DNA of 64,000 nt from positions 62,001-126,000 of the forward strand of contig NZ_JANYME010000004.1 in assembly GCF_026616895.1 (NCBI RefSeq), in the 5' to 3' direction. This DNA comes from Campylobacter sp. MG1. Its GTDB lineage: Bacteria; Campylobacterota; Campylobacteria; Campylobacterales; Campylobacteraceae. Numbering within the stretch: the first letter of the stretch is position 1; every line of letters starts with the position of its first letter. Below, one piece after another: positions 46,591-55,410 of the stretch. Made by a program: the position numbers and the translations under genes. The notes beneath the pieces were generated by a model that searched no databases, was not told the DNA's origin, and saw only the letters and a program-made list of their open reading frames with translations.

Positions 46591-48108
46591 GTGCAAAATT
46601 ATTATGAATATTTACAAGAATACTCCAAGCTAAATCGTACAGCTATTTTTGATGCTAATGGTAAGATTTCTTTTAAGGAGTTAAAACTTTTAGTTGATAA
46701 AATGATAGCTTTTTTACAACATAATGGTGTTAAGAGTGGGGATAATGTAGCTTTTATTATGAGTAATTGTAAAGAATTTATGATTTTATATTTTGCTATT
46801 ACTTCTATGCGTGCAGTTGCAGTTCCAATAAATACAATGCTTAAAAAAGATGAGTATAGTTATATTATAAAAGATTGTAATGCAAAGTTGTTGATTATAA
46901 GCGATGGAATACCTGAAGCCATCGCTTTAAAAGATACTTATAGTGATATTTTAATAATGCATTCTTTTGATATGGAAGTTAAAGATGGTTATTTATCAAG
47001 TTATTTAAAATTTGCTCCAGTATATAACTACGAAAGCAAAGCTTGTATTAATGATAATGTTCATATAATTTATACATCAGGCACTACTGGGCTTCCTAAA
47101 GGTGTATTATTGAGCTATAAAAATATTTTATCAAATATAAATTCTATAAGGCGTGATTTTAATGTAAATAGTAAAGATAGAGCTATTGCATATTTACCTA
47201 TGTTTCATAGTTTTACTCTAACCGCTGTATGTTTATTATTATTATTAAGTGGCTGTTCTTTAGTAATTGAGCGTTCAGTTTTACCGTTTTCAAATGTTAT
47301 AAAGCAAATTTTATTTAAAAGAGTAACGATATTATTTTCAGTACCAGTAATATTAAATGCATTAATGAAAGCAAAGTTACCTTGGTATTTTATGTGGTTT
47401 CATAAAATTAGAATTATAGTATCAGGCTCTAGTGCTTTAAGTGAAACTACACTTAGATATTATAAAGATAAATTTAAAAGAACTAGTGTATTAGAAGGTT
47501 ATGGACTTAGTGAATGTTCTCCTGTTGTTTCAGTTAATCGTATAGATAAGCAAAAAGTTAATTCAGTAGGATTACCTTTATATGGCTATCAGGTTAAAAT
47601 AGTTGATGATGATTTAAAAGAAGTAGCTGCTGGAGAAACTGGTGAGCTTATAGTAAAAGGTGATTGTGTTATGCAAGGATATTATAATAAACCTGAATTA
47701 ACTAGCGAATCTATAGAAGGCGATTGGCTTAAAACCGGTGATATTGCTAGAGTTGATGATGATGGTTTTATATATATTGTAGATAGAAAAAAAGACATAA
47801 TCATATCTAAAGGAATTAATATTTATCCTAGAGAAATAGAGGATGTGATATTAACTTTAGAAGAAGTTGAAACTTGTGCTGTTATAGGTGCTAAGGACGA
47901 AGAGCTTGACGAGAGTGTTGTAGCGTATGTTTGTTTAAAAGAAGGTAAAAAACTTTTAGCTAAGGATATACAAAAACATGTTAGAAGTTGTCTAGCAAAT
48001 TATAAAGTTCCTAAAACAATATATTTTAGAGATGAACTGCCGAAAAATGCGGCTGGAAAAGTTTTAAAAAAAGAATTAAAAAAAGAGTTGAATGTTGGAA
48101 AAAATTAA
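46591..48108 (+). CDS. AMP-dependent acyl-CoA synthetase (FadD-like)
   Basis: 505 residues of the ANL superfamily. The P-loop YTSGTTGLPKGV near residue 163, the adenine-site EGYGLSECSP, the hinge TGDIARVDDDGFIYIVDRKKDIII and the catalytic Lys in NAAGKVLKKEL are all intact. It activates a carboxylic acid, probably a fatty acid given the FadL-like neighbour. GTG start at 46591 with AAGGA six bases upstream. Overlaps the AAA ATPase gene by 17 bases. No beta-oxidation genes are seen, so the product may feed phospholipid or storage pathways. Confidence 0.88.
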   Translation: MQNYYEYLQEYSKLNRTAIFDANGKISFKELKLLVDKMIAFLQHNGVKSGDNVAFIMSNCKEFMILYFAITSMRAVAVPINTMLKKDEYSYIIKDCNAKLLIISDGIPEAIALKDTYSDILIMHSFDMEVKDGYLSSYLKFAPVYNYESKACINDNVHIIYTSGTTGLPKGVLLSYKNILSNINSIRRDFNVNSKDRAIAYLPMFHSFTLTAVCLLLLLSGCSLVIERSVLPFSNVIKQILFKRVTILFSVPVILNALMKAKLPWYFMWFHKIRIIVSGSSALSETTLRYYKDKFKRTSVLEGYGLSECSPVVSVNRIDKQKVNSVGLPLYGYQVKIVDDDLKEVAAGETGELIVKGDCVMQGYYNKPELTSESIEGDWLKTGDIARVDDDGFIYIVDRKKDIIISKGINIYPREIEDVILTLEEVETCAVIGAKDEELDESVVAYVCLKEGKKLLAKDIQKHVRSCLANYKVPKTIYFRDELPKNAAGKVLKKELKKELNVGKN

Positions 48109-49759
48109 AGAATTTTTATCGGAAAATTATAAAGAGTGTGAATTATATAATAAATTAAAAAAAGATGGTATTAGTGATGATTCATGTGAAGTTTTAAGGG
48201 TTATGCTTGATAAAACTATACAATCAAATTTTGGTACCAAATTTAATTTAATTGTAAAAGAAGCGTTTGGCGTAAAGGATAGTAGGGATTATATATCGTA
48301 TTTGCCTTGTTTTGTAGAACTTTATGATAATAATTTTATACAAGAAATTACTGGAAAACAAATAAATTATAAAGATAATTCAGGATTAATTTTATTTCAA
48401 TCATTAGCATTGACAAGATATGCACATATTTATTTTGGATTAGCGAACGAATTTGATAATGCTAAATTAATAAGCGATAGTGAATTATTAGAGTATAAGA
48501 GTAAGCCATATAATGATTTGAATATATATCTTAATGATTGCTTTGATATGATAGATGCTAGAATCAAGTTAGAATTTTTAACAGCCGATTTAAGATTTGA
48601 TTTAATTAATTCAAGATTAAAAAATAGTCATAATTTTTATAATCCTTTTAATGAATTAATGAAGGAATTTGGCTTAAATTTAGAAGAAGTTTTGGTTTTA
48701 ATGGCGTTAGCAAAAGAGGAATTTACAGGTTCTAAAAAACCTTTACACTATGAAGAATTATTAAATTTAATAAGCCCTTATCAAATAGATAAGATAAAAA
48801 ATTATGAGATTTTGAGTGAGGATTCAAAATTATTAAGTAATGAATTAATAGAATATTTTGGCAATGACAATAGATTTATTTTGGGTGAAAATAGTATAAA
48901 ATATTTTTATCCTAATAAGGGTGATAATTTAAAATCTATTGTTGAAAATATGGGCTTTTTTGAATATTTAGATATCAGTGAAGTTGATTTGGTTTTAAGT
49001 AAAGATGTTAGTGAATTAGCTACAAATTTAAAAAAGCGCTTAAGCAAGAGTGTAGCTAAGAGATTAAAAGAATGGGGTATAGTAAAGGACGATATTTTAA
49101 GGGCAAATATTATTTTTTATGGTCCTCCAGGTACTGGAAAAACAATAAGTGCTAGTTATATAGCAAAAATTTTAAAAAGAGAAATTATAACGCTTGATTG
49201 TTCTAAAGTATTAGATAAATATGTTGGTGAAAGTGAAAAAAATGTTAGAGCAATTTTTGATAATTACAAAGAAATTTGTAAAAATATTAAAAATCGTCCT
49301 ATTTTATTATTAAATGAGGCTGACCAGTTTTTAAGCACTAGAAGCGTTGCAAGTCATGGAAGTGAATTAATGCATAATCAAATGCAAAATATATTTTTAG
49401 AACAACTTGAAAAATTTGATGGTATTGTAATAGCTACAACTAACTTTTTAGATAGTTTAGACCCAGCGTTTTCAAGAAGATTTGAATATAAAATTAAATT
49501 TAGTAATCCTACAAAGGATGAAAGAGAAAAAATTTGGAAATTACATCTTCCTAAGAAAGCTACATACGAGAGTGGTTTTAAATTAGATACTTTACTTGAT
49601 TATGAGTTAAGTGGTGCACAAATTAAGATGATTATAAAAAATACTGCTATTAAAATAGCACAACAAGATGGAATCTTTAGGGTTAATGATTTTGTATCAT
49701 ATATTAAAAAAGAATTAGAAAGTGATTTTTCTAAGGATATCAAAATGGGGTTTAATTAG
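48092..49759 (+). CDS. AAA family ATPase
   Basis: 555 residues. The N-terminal 300 residues are unique, helical and not recognised. The AAA module has Walker A GPPGTGKT (344-351), a pore loop DKYVGESEKN (375-384), Walker B LLLNEAD (405-411, with Asn where Asp is usual before Glu), sensor 1 ATTN and an Arg-finger-like SRRFEYKI. This arrangement is that of classical AAA unfoldases/remodellers. The ATG at 48092 lies inside the end of the acyl-CoA synthetase gene, so production is linked to that enzyme. Substrate unknown. Confidence 0.8.
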   Translation: MLEKIKEFLSENYKECELYNKLKKDGISDDSCEVLRVMLDKTIQSNFGTKFNLIVKEAFGVKDSRDYISYLPCFVELYDNNFIQEITGKQINYKDNSGLILFQSLALTRYAHIYFGLANEFDNAKLISDSELLEYKSKPYNDLNIYLNDCFDMIDARIKLEFLTADLRFDLINSRLKNSHNFYNPFNELMKEFGLNLEEVLVLMALAKEEFTGSKKPLHYEELLNLISPYQIDKIKNYEILSEDSKLLSNELIEYFGNDNRFILGENSIKYFYPNKGDNLKSIVENMGFFEYLDISEVDLVLSKDVSELATNLKKRLSKSVAKRLKEWGIVKDDILRANIIFYGPPGTGKTISASYIAKILKREIITLDCSKVLDKYVGESEKNVRAIFDNYKEICKNIKNRPILLLNEADQFLSTRSVASHGSELMHNQMQNIFLEQLEKFDGIVIATTNFLDSLDPAFSRRFEYKIKFSNPTKDEREKIWKLHLPKKATYESGFKLDTLLDYELSGAQIKMIIKNTAIKIAQQDGIFRVNDFVSYIKKELESDFSKDIKMGFN

Positions 49760-49810
49760 TATTTTATTTTTTAAGAAAGTTTATTTTAATTTAATATTAA
49801 GGAGAAAGAT

Positions 49811-50047
49811 ATGAAAAAAACTTATGAAGAAATATGTGAAATTTTAGATGAAAAGATGGCTATTATTGAAGATGAAAATACACCATTATTTGAATTAGTT
49901 GATGCATATAAAGAAGGTATTAAACTAATTAGCGAAGCTAGAACTTTATTAGATGAGGCTACTAAAGAAATTGAAAATGTTAGTCAGAATAAAGATGGTG
50001 AAAAATCAGGAGAAATTTATTATGCTGATCATGGGGCTATATTTTGA
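49811..50047 (+). CDS. xseB: Exodeoxyribonuclease VII small subunit
   Basis: 78 residues, normal length. The conserved features YEEICEILDE, a helical hairpin LFELVDAYKEGIKLI and the acidic tail fit XseB, which with XseA degrades single-stranded DNA. AAGGAG precedes the ATG. The next gene overlaps its stop (TTGA). XseA is not in the window. Confidence 0.85.
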   Translation: MKKTYEEICEILDEKMAIIEDENTPLFELVDAYKEGIKLISEARTLLDEATKEIENVSQNKDGEKSGEIYYADHGAIF

Positions 50048-50832
50048 AAATAGCTGCTTTGCAATTAAGTACCCAACCATTAAGTAATGCTAGACTTGAT
50101 TATTATTTGAGAATTTGTGAACAAAAAGGTGTTCGCTTAGTGGCTATGGGAGAGTATGTTTTAAATAGTTTTTTTACAGAACTAAAGAATATACCACATA
50201 ACTTAATTAAAGAGCAAAGTACAATAAAAATAAATGCTTTAAAAGAATATAGTAAAAATTATAATATTTGTATAGTTGCGCCAGTTATTTTACCATTAAA
50301 TAAACAATTAAAAAAAACTTGTTTGATAGCTAATAATGGCAATGTCAAATATATTGACCAGCAGATTTTTATGCCTTATTCTCATTGGAATGAGGCTGAT
50401 TTTTTTCAGGTTACTAATAAAGTTTGTAAATTACATACTTTTAAATGTGATAATTTTAAAATTGGCGTATTATTTGGATACGAAGTACATTTTGATGAAT
50501 TTTTTAAAAAAGCTAGTGAATTAGATTTGCTAATAGTCCCTACCGCAAATACATATAGTAGTAATTCTCGTTGGATGGAATTAATCAAAATGAGAGCTTT
50601 TTTAAAAAATATTAATATTTTAAGAGTTAATCGTATAGGTAGTGTTATGGTAGATGATTATGAATGGTCTTTTTACGGTGGCTCTTTTTTGTGTAATGGA
50701 TATGGTGATATTATCCAAGAATTAGGTGAAAATGAAGAAGTTTTAATTAGCGAAATTGATAAATTTAATAGTGCCGCTAATTTTTGGAGATTTAAAGAAG
50801 TGAGTGATAGAATTGGTAAAAGAGTTTTATAA
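50044..50832 (+). CDS. Nitrilase-superfamily protein with altered catalytic triad
   Basis: 262 residues of carbon-nitrogen hydrolase fold. Glu37 is in VAMGEYVL as expected. The Lys of the usual YxK loop aligns with Asp105 (KYIDQQIF), and the nucleophilic Cys of the usual ICYD motif aligns with Gly145 (VLFGYEVHF). If these alignments are right, the protein cannot catalyse amide hydrolysis in the usual way. Start TTG at 50044 overlaps the xseB stop (TTGA). The gene overlaps the ThiF-like gene by 29 bases. I recall a Campylobacter homologue (Cj1056c) that is also described as a carbon-nitrogen hydrolase. Confidence 0.8.
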   Translation: MKIAALQLSTQPLSNARLDYYLRICEQKGVRLVAMGEYVLNSFFTELKNIPHNLIKEQSTIKINALKEYSKNYNICIVAPVILPLNKQLKKTCLIANNGNVKYIDQQIFMPYSHWNEADFFQVTNKVCKLHTFKCDNFKIGVLFGYEVHFDEFFKKASELDLLIVPTANTYSSNSRWMELIKMRAFLKNINILRVNRIGSVMVDDYEWSFYGGSFLCNGYGDIIQELGENEEVLISEIDKFNSAANFWRFKEVSDRIGKRVL

Positions 50833-51460
50833 CAGACAAGAATTATTATTAAAAGATAAACAAAATAATCTTTTTGGCAAAAGGGTAGCTATTATAGGTG
50901 CAGGTGGCTTGGGTAGCACAATAGCTTATGCTTTAGGAAGTGTTGGATTAAAAGAAATTATTATAGTTGATTTTGACATAGTTAGCGTTAGTAATATACA
51001 AAGACAAATTATGTTTTCATTTGATGATGAAAATAAATTTAAGGTTGATTGTTTTAAAAAATTAGAAAATAGAAGTTATACAAAAATTACTCCTTTGGTT
51101 ATGAATGCAAGCGATTTTTTTGATACTTATCCTAATGTTGATTTGATAATGGATGCAACTGATAATGTAGAAACTAGACTTGTAATTGATACTTATGCTA
51201 AAAAAAATAATATTGCTTGGGTGTATGCTAGTGTTGAAGAATTTTTTATAAATTTTGGAATTATTAAGGAAAAGGAATTTTTATTTAATAAAGAAGTAAA
51301 AAGAGTTAAACCACAAACTACTCCTATGGTTATGCTGAGTGCATGTCTAGCTTCATCTTTAGCCTTAAAATATTTAGCAGGTTATGATGTTAAAATTAAT
51401 TATGTTTATTATTTTGATATATCAAAAGATATTATAAATTTAAATAAGTTTAATTTATGA
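50804..51460 (+). CDS. ThiF/MoeB/HesA family E1-like adenylyltransferase protein
   Basis: 218 residues. GAGGLGSTIAYALGSVGL near residue 31 is the nucleotide loop, IIIVDFDIVSVSNIQRQ carries the Asp/Asn/Arg residues of the E1 active site, and MDATDNVETR the D-x-x-D-N segment. The two CxxC zinc pairs of many MoeB/ThiF proteins are absent. The start is probably GTG at 50804 (TTG at 50813 is an alternative), giving a 29-base overlap with the nitrilase-like gene. It may adenylate a ubiquitin-like sulfur carrier or a small peptide; no partner is seen. Stop overlaps the next ATG (ATGA). Confidence 0.78.
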   Translation: MIELVKEFYNRQELLLKDKQNNLFGKRVAIIGAGGLGSTIAYALGSVGLKEIIIVDFDIVSVSNIQRQIMFSFDDENKFKVDCFKKLENRSYTKITPLVMNASDFFDTYPNVDLIMDATDNVETRLVIDTYAKKNNIAWVYASVEEFFINFGIIKEKEFLFNKEVKRVKPQTTPMVMLSACLASSLALKYLAGYDVKINYVYYFDISKDIINLNKFNL

Positions 51461-52296
51461 GTATTCAAATTAGAGCCTTTTTATTATTAGCATTTGCTGC
51501 TATTGTTTGGGGACTTTCTTTTAAACCTACACAGTGGATATTAGAAACTAGTGGTGTATATGAGTATTTATTTTATAGATTTTTCATATCTGCTATAGTT
51601 TTTTTTCTTATTACTAAAAAAGATATTTTATTACATTATAAGAAAACTTATTTTTGCGGAATAATTACTGGAATTTGTATGGGTATAGCATTTGTTACTC
51701 AAACTTTAGCTTTGCCTCATACACAAAGTTCAAGTGTTGCTTTTTTAACTGGACTAAGTGTAATTATCGTACCATTTTTAAATTTCATTATAAATAAAGA
51801 AAAAATAAGTATAAAAGCAGTTTTATTATCATTTATTGCTTGTATAGGAATGTTTTTCTTTAGTGATGCGAATTTAAATAATTTTGGAATAGGTGAATAT
51901 TTTTCTATAATTTGTGCTTTCTTTTTTGGTTTATTGATAATTTTAAATACGAGGTATTTAAAGGATAATGATTTAAATACATTTGTATTTTTTCAATTTT
52001 TGGGTTGTGTAATATTATGTTTTTTAGCTAGTATATTTTTGGATAAATTAAGTGTATCTCCTATTAAAAATTTAGATGTTTTTTTATATATTGTTGCTGC
52101 TGCTTTAGTTTTAACCATTTTTTGTTTCTTTGCACAAAATTATGCTCAAAAATATTTAAGTGCTGAAAAAGTTGCTATATTGCTATTGTTAGAACCAATA
52201 TCAGCTGGAATTTTAGGTTATTTTTATGGTGAAATTTTTACTACTTTACAAATCATAGGAGCAGGGTTAATTTTGATTGCTCTAGCATTTTCTTAA
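51457..52296 (+). CDS. EamA/DMT superfamily transporter 1
   Basis: 279 residues, ten predicted membrane helices in two EamA repeats. The start IQIRAFLLLAFAAIVWGLSFKP has the family's N-terminal WG, and LLEPISAGILGYFYGE is the conserved C-terminal half motif. Metabolite or drug exporter of unknown substrate. Its ATG overlaps the ThiF stop by four bases. murC follows after ten bases. Confidence 0.87.
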   Translation: MSIQIRAFLLLAFAAIVWGLSFKPTQWILETSGVYEYLFYRFFISAIVFFLITKKDILLHYKKTYFCGIITGICMGIAFVTQTLALPHTQSSSVAFLTGLSVIIVPFLNFIINKEKISIKAVLLSFIACIGMFFFSDANLNNFGIGEYFSIICAFFFGLLIILNTRYLKDNDLNTFVFFQFLGCVILCFLASIFLDKLSVSPIKNLDVFLYIVAAALVLTIFCFFAQNYAQKYLSAEKVAILLLLEPISAGILGYFYGEIFTTLQIIGAGLILIALAFS

Positions 52297-52305
52297 AGGA
52301 TTTTT

Positions 52306-53610
52306 ATGAAAAAAATATTTTTTATCGGTATTGGTGGCATTGGTCTTAGTGCGTTGGCTAGATTTTTAAATGAGCGTGGAATTAGTGTTTTAGGAAGCGA
52401 TGTTTATGAGAGTGAATTAGTAAAAGAATTAAGAGCAGAAGGAATTGCGGTTTTTATAGGTCATAGTGCATCAAATTTAAGCAATGATATTGATTTAGTA
52501 GTGCATTCAGCAGTAATTCGTGAAAACAATCCTGAAATAAAAAAAGCAAAAGAACTAGGTATAAGAGTTCTATCAAGAAAAGAAGCCTTGCCACTTATTT
52601 TAGAAAACAAAATGCTTTTTGCAGTTGCAGGTGCACACGGCAAAAGCACTACAAGTAGTATCCTAGCAAATATTTTGCAAAGCTCTTTTATAATCGGTGC
52701 AGTGGATAAAAGAGCTGGTAAAAATATGGTGTATAAAACTAGTGAAAAATTAGTTTTTGAAGCTGATGAGAGTGATAGTTCGTTTTTGAATTTAAATCCT
52801 GCTTTAAGTATAGTAACTAATGCTGAACCTGAACATTTAGAGCATTATAATCACGATTTAAACGCTTTTTATAAAGCTTATACAGACTTTTTAAAACAAA
52901 GCAAAATTAGAGTAATTAATGCTGAAGATGAGTTTTTAGCTACAATTGATTTAGATTGTGAAAGGCTAGTGCCTAGCGAAGATATTAAAAACTTAGAATT
53001 TGAAGTTAAGGATTATTTGCCTTTTATATCTTTTGATTTAAGAGATTTTGGTCGCTTTAGCGTGCAAGGTCATAGCGAATGTATAGCTATTGATACTGCT
53101 TTAGCAATACTTGCTGCTAGGTGTGTTGGACTAAGCCTAAGTGAGATTAAGCAAAATTTAAAAGATTTTTGTGGTATTAAAAAGCGTTTTGATGTTTTAT
53201 ATGCTAGTAAGGATTTTGTAATAATTGATGATTACGCTCATCATCCAACCGAAGTAAGAGAGACTAAAAAAGGCATATTTTCTTATGCAAAAGCACTAAA
53301 TTTAGATGATACTATAGCGATTTGGCAACCGCATAAATACACAAGATTGCTTGATAATTTAGAAGGTTTTAAAACTTGTTTTGAAGGTTTTTCAAAGCTA
53401 TTTATTTTGCCTGTTTATAGTGCTAATGAAGATGAAATTAAAATTGATTTAGCTAAGCATTTTCCTAATGCTTGTTTCATAGACGATATAAAAAGAGTTA
53501 ATAATTCTTTAAAATTATTTAGTAATTTAGGAGAAATTACTTTAGATAAAGGCGTAGTGGTTGGATTTAACGCAGGTGATTTGACCTATAAATTAAGGGG
53601 CTTAAAATGA
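52306..53610 (+). CDS. murC: UDP-N-acetylmuramate--L-alanine ligase
   Basis: First amino-acid addition of peptidoglycan synthesis, 434 residues. GIGGIGLSALARFLNERG at the N-terminus, the ATP loop AVAGAHGKSTTSS near residue 107, EADESDSSFLNL, and DDYAHHPTEV in the central/C-terminal domain are all present. AAGGA precedes the ATG. The stop overlaps the next gene by four bases. Confidence 0.96.
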   Translation: MKKIFFIGIGGIGLSALARFLNERGISVLGSDVYESELVKELRAEGIAVFIGHSASNLSNDIDLVVHSAVIRENNPEIKKAKELGIRVLSRKEALPLILENKMLFAVAGAHGKSTTSSILANILQSSFIIGAVDKRAGKNMVYKTSEKLVFEADESDSSFLNLNPALSIVTNAEPEHLEHYNHDLNAFYKAYTDFLKQSKIRVINAEDEFLATIDLDCERLVPSEDIKNLEFEVKDYLPFISFDLRDFGRFSVQGHSECIAIDTALAILAARCVGLSLSEIKQNLKDFCGIKKRFDVLYASKDFVIIDDYAHHPTEVRETKKGIFSYAKALNLDDTIAIWQPHKYTRLLDNLEGFKTCFEGFSKLFILPVYSANEDEIKIDLAKHFPNACFIDDIKRVNNSLKLFSNLGEITLDKGVVVGFNAGDLTYKLRGLK

Positions 53611-53933
53611 TTAGATTTGCAATATTTTTAATATTGTTTTTTGCATTAATTGGTGTTTGCATTTATTATAAGGAAAAGTTAGGTTCTAAATTATATATTT
53701 TTGTAATGTCTTTTATAATTATTAGTTCATTAGTTGCTTTTATTTATACAGCATTTGATAATTCTGAGGGGATTTTAAAACAAAAAATATTAAATGCTTA
53801 TATGAATGATGAAATTTTGGATTGTAGTGGTGTTAAAGTCAATAAAAAAACGCATAATTTTAATAATGGAACTTCAGTTTTTATTGATAATGTAACTTAT
53901 GAAAAAACAAATATGTTTAAGTGTGAAATTTAG
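53607..53933 (+). CDS. Small membrane-anchored protein of unknown function
   Basis: 108 residues: two hydrophobic segments (about 2-18 and 29-48), then a short soluble part with two cysteines (LDCSGV and FKCEI at the end). It follows murC with a four-base overlap (ATGA), a position held by a small membrane protein in C. jejuni (Cj1053c from memory). The soluble part would lie in the periplasm. Not recognised. Confidence 0.6.
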   Translation: MIRFAIFLILFFALIGVCIYYKEKLGSKLYIFVMSFIIISSLVAFIYTAFDNSEGILKQKILNAYMNDEILDCSGVKVNKKTHNFNNGTSVFIDNVTYEKTNMFKCEI

Positions 53934-53941
53934 GAATTAAT

Positions 53942-54817
53942 TTGAAAGGTATTATTTTATGTGCCCTGTCTGGCATTAGTTTTGGTTTAGCTTTTAGTAT
54001 AGCACCATTAACATTTAATGATGGTGGTAGTAACCCTATAATATTAACTTTTTTACGCAATTTTTTTGCTTTACCTTTTTTGTTAGTAATGATGTTTGCA
54101 TTAAAAGTTAGTTTTAAAATAAACAAAAATCAATTATTTTCATTAGTACTTTTAGGTATTTTAGGTAATGCTTTGACAGCACTTATGTTAAATGTCGCAT
54201 TATTTTATGTAGATGTTGGTATAGTAATGCCTTTGCATTTTACATATCCATTATTTGTATTTTTAGGTATGGTTATTTTTTATAAAGAAAAAATTAATAG
54301 TAAAAATATTTTAGCTTTGTTTTTAGCAATGGTTGGAGTAGGGTGTTTTTTTGTAAGTGCAATAGGTGGTTTATCACAAATTTCTAGTGGTATTTTAAAG
54401 GGCTTAATTATTGCTTTAGCTTCAGGTATTACTTATGCTTTTTATATAATTTATATGGATAAGTGTGGTTTAAAAAGTGAAAATCCATTTAAAATTTCTT
54501 TTTATGTAAGTGTATTTTCTGGTTTATCTATTTTTATCTATGGTAGTGTTGTTAATGAGCTTACTTTTTATAATTTAACTCCTAAAGCTTGGATACTATC
54601 GTTGCTTTTTGCATTATTATGTAATGTTATAGCTTTATCATTTTTACAAGTAGGTATTAAGTATATAGGTGCAAATATGGCTGCAATTATTACTACATTT
54701 GAACCATTAACTGGTGTTATAGGTGGAGTAATTATTTTAGGAGAAAGTGTTACAGTTATAAAATTATGTGCTTGTTTTTTTATATTAGCTGGTGTTTTAA
54801 TATTATCAAAAAAATAA
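53942..54817 (+). CDS. EamA/DMT superfamily transporter 2
   Basis: 291 residues with ten predicted membrane helices. GISFGLAFSIAPLTF at the N-terminus, LYVDVGIVMPLHFTYPLFVFLGM-like sequence in the first repeat and TTFEPLTGVIGGVIILGE at the end of the second. It starts with TTG eight bases after the preceding stop, with AGGA just upstream. Last gene of the murC cluster. Substrate unknown. Confidence 0.85.
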   Translation: MKGIILCALSGISFGLAFSIAPLTFNDGGSNPIILTFLRNFFALPFLLVMMFALKVSFKINKNQLFSLVLLGILGNALTALMLNVALFYVDVGIVMPLHFTYPLFVFLGMVIFYKEKINSKNILALFLAMVGVGCFFVSAIGGLSQISSGILKGLIIALASGITYAFYIIYMDKCGLKSENPFKISFYVSVFSGLSIFIYGSVVNELTFYNLTPKAWILSLLFALLCNVIALSFLQVGIKYIGANMAAIITTFEPLTGVIGGVIILGESVTVIKLCACFFILAGVLILSKK

Positions 54818-55342
54818 ATATGTGTATTTTATAATTATTTATAGAATAGATTTTTTAGTTTTAAATTTATATAATTAATTTATAAATAATACAAAAATGT
54901 TTTTTATAAAAATAATAATTTAAAACATAAAGATATTTTAAATTAATGAGTTAATTGTTTTGTCTTTATGATAATTTATAGATTTTTATTACGATTTACT
55001 TTTTTCTTATTGTAAATATCACATAAAATTTCTTTCTATAAAATATCTTTATTTAATCTTATTTTATTCATTAGTTAATTATTGCGAATATTTAGCGTAA
55101 TTTTTATCTTATTTTTATGGCTTTTCTTTGTTATAACAATTTTGAAAGTTTTACTTTTTTATCTTTAGAATATTACTAAAATATTAGCAAGTTATTTTAA
55201 ATTATTATTATTTAATTTTTTAATTCAAATATTAATAATATTTACAAGCTATTTTATTAATAAAAAATAAAAATTGATTATAACCATAATACTTAAAATA
55301 ATTAAAATTATTATTTGTTTGTAAATAAGTAAGTAATTTAAA
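54818..55342. other. AT-rich intergenic stretch between two convergent units
   Basis: About 525 bases with no open frame I would defend, no tRNA and no clear repeat. Its only structural feature is the dnaK terminator hairpin at its right edge. Slightly T-rich tracts occur around 55000-55150. A small RNA cannot be ruled out by eye. Confidence 0.4.
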
Positions 55343-55369
55343 TTAGGAATTTCAAATTGAAATTCCTAA
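55343..55369 (-). terminator. Terminator of the hrcA-grpE-dnaK operon
   Basis: Near-perfect inverted repeat TTAGGAATTTCAA / TTGAAATTCCTAA centred on one base (effective stem of about 11 with a five-base loop), 42 bases beyond the dnaK stop. Confidence 0.65.
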
Positions 55370-55410
55370 AATTAAGGATAAATCCTTGTAAGACTAGTTT
55401 TTATAAATTA

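Noticed and set aside
54818-55342. Possible replication origin or small RNA in a long AT-rich gap
   Set aside because: No cluster of DnaA boxes, no defined promoter-terminator pair and no recognisable RNA.
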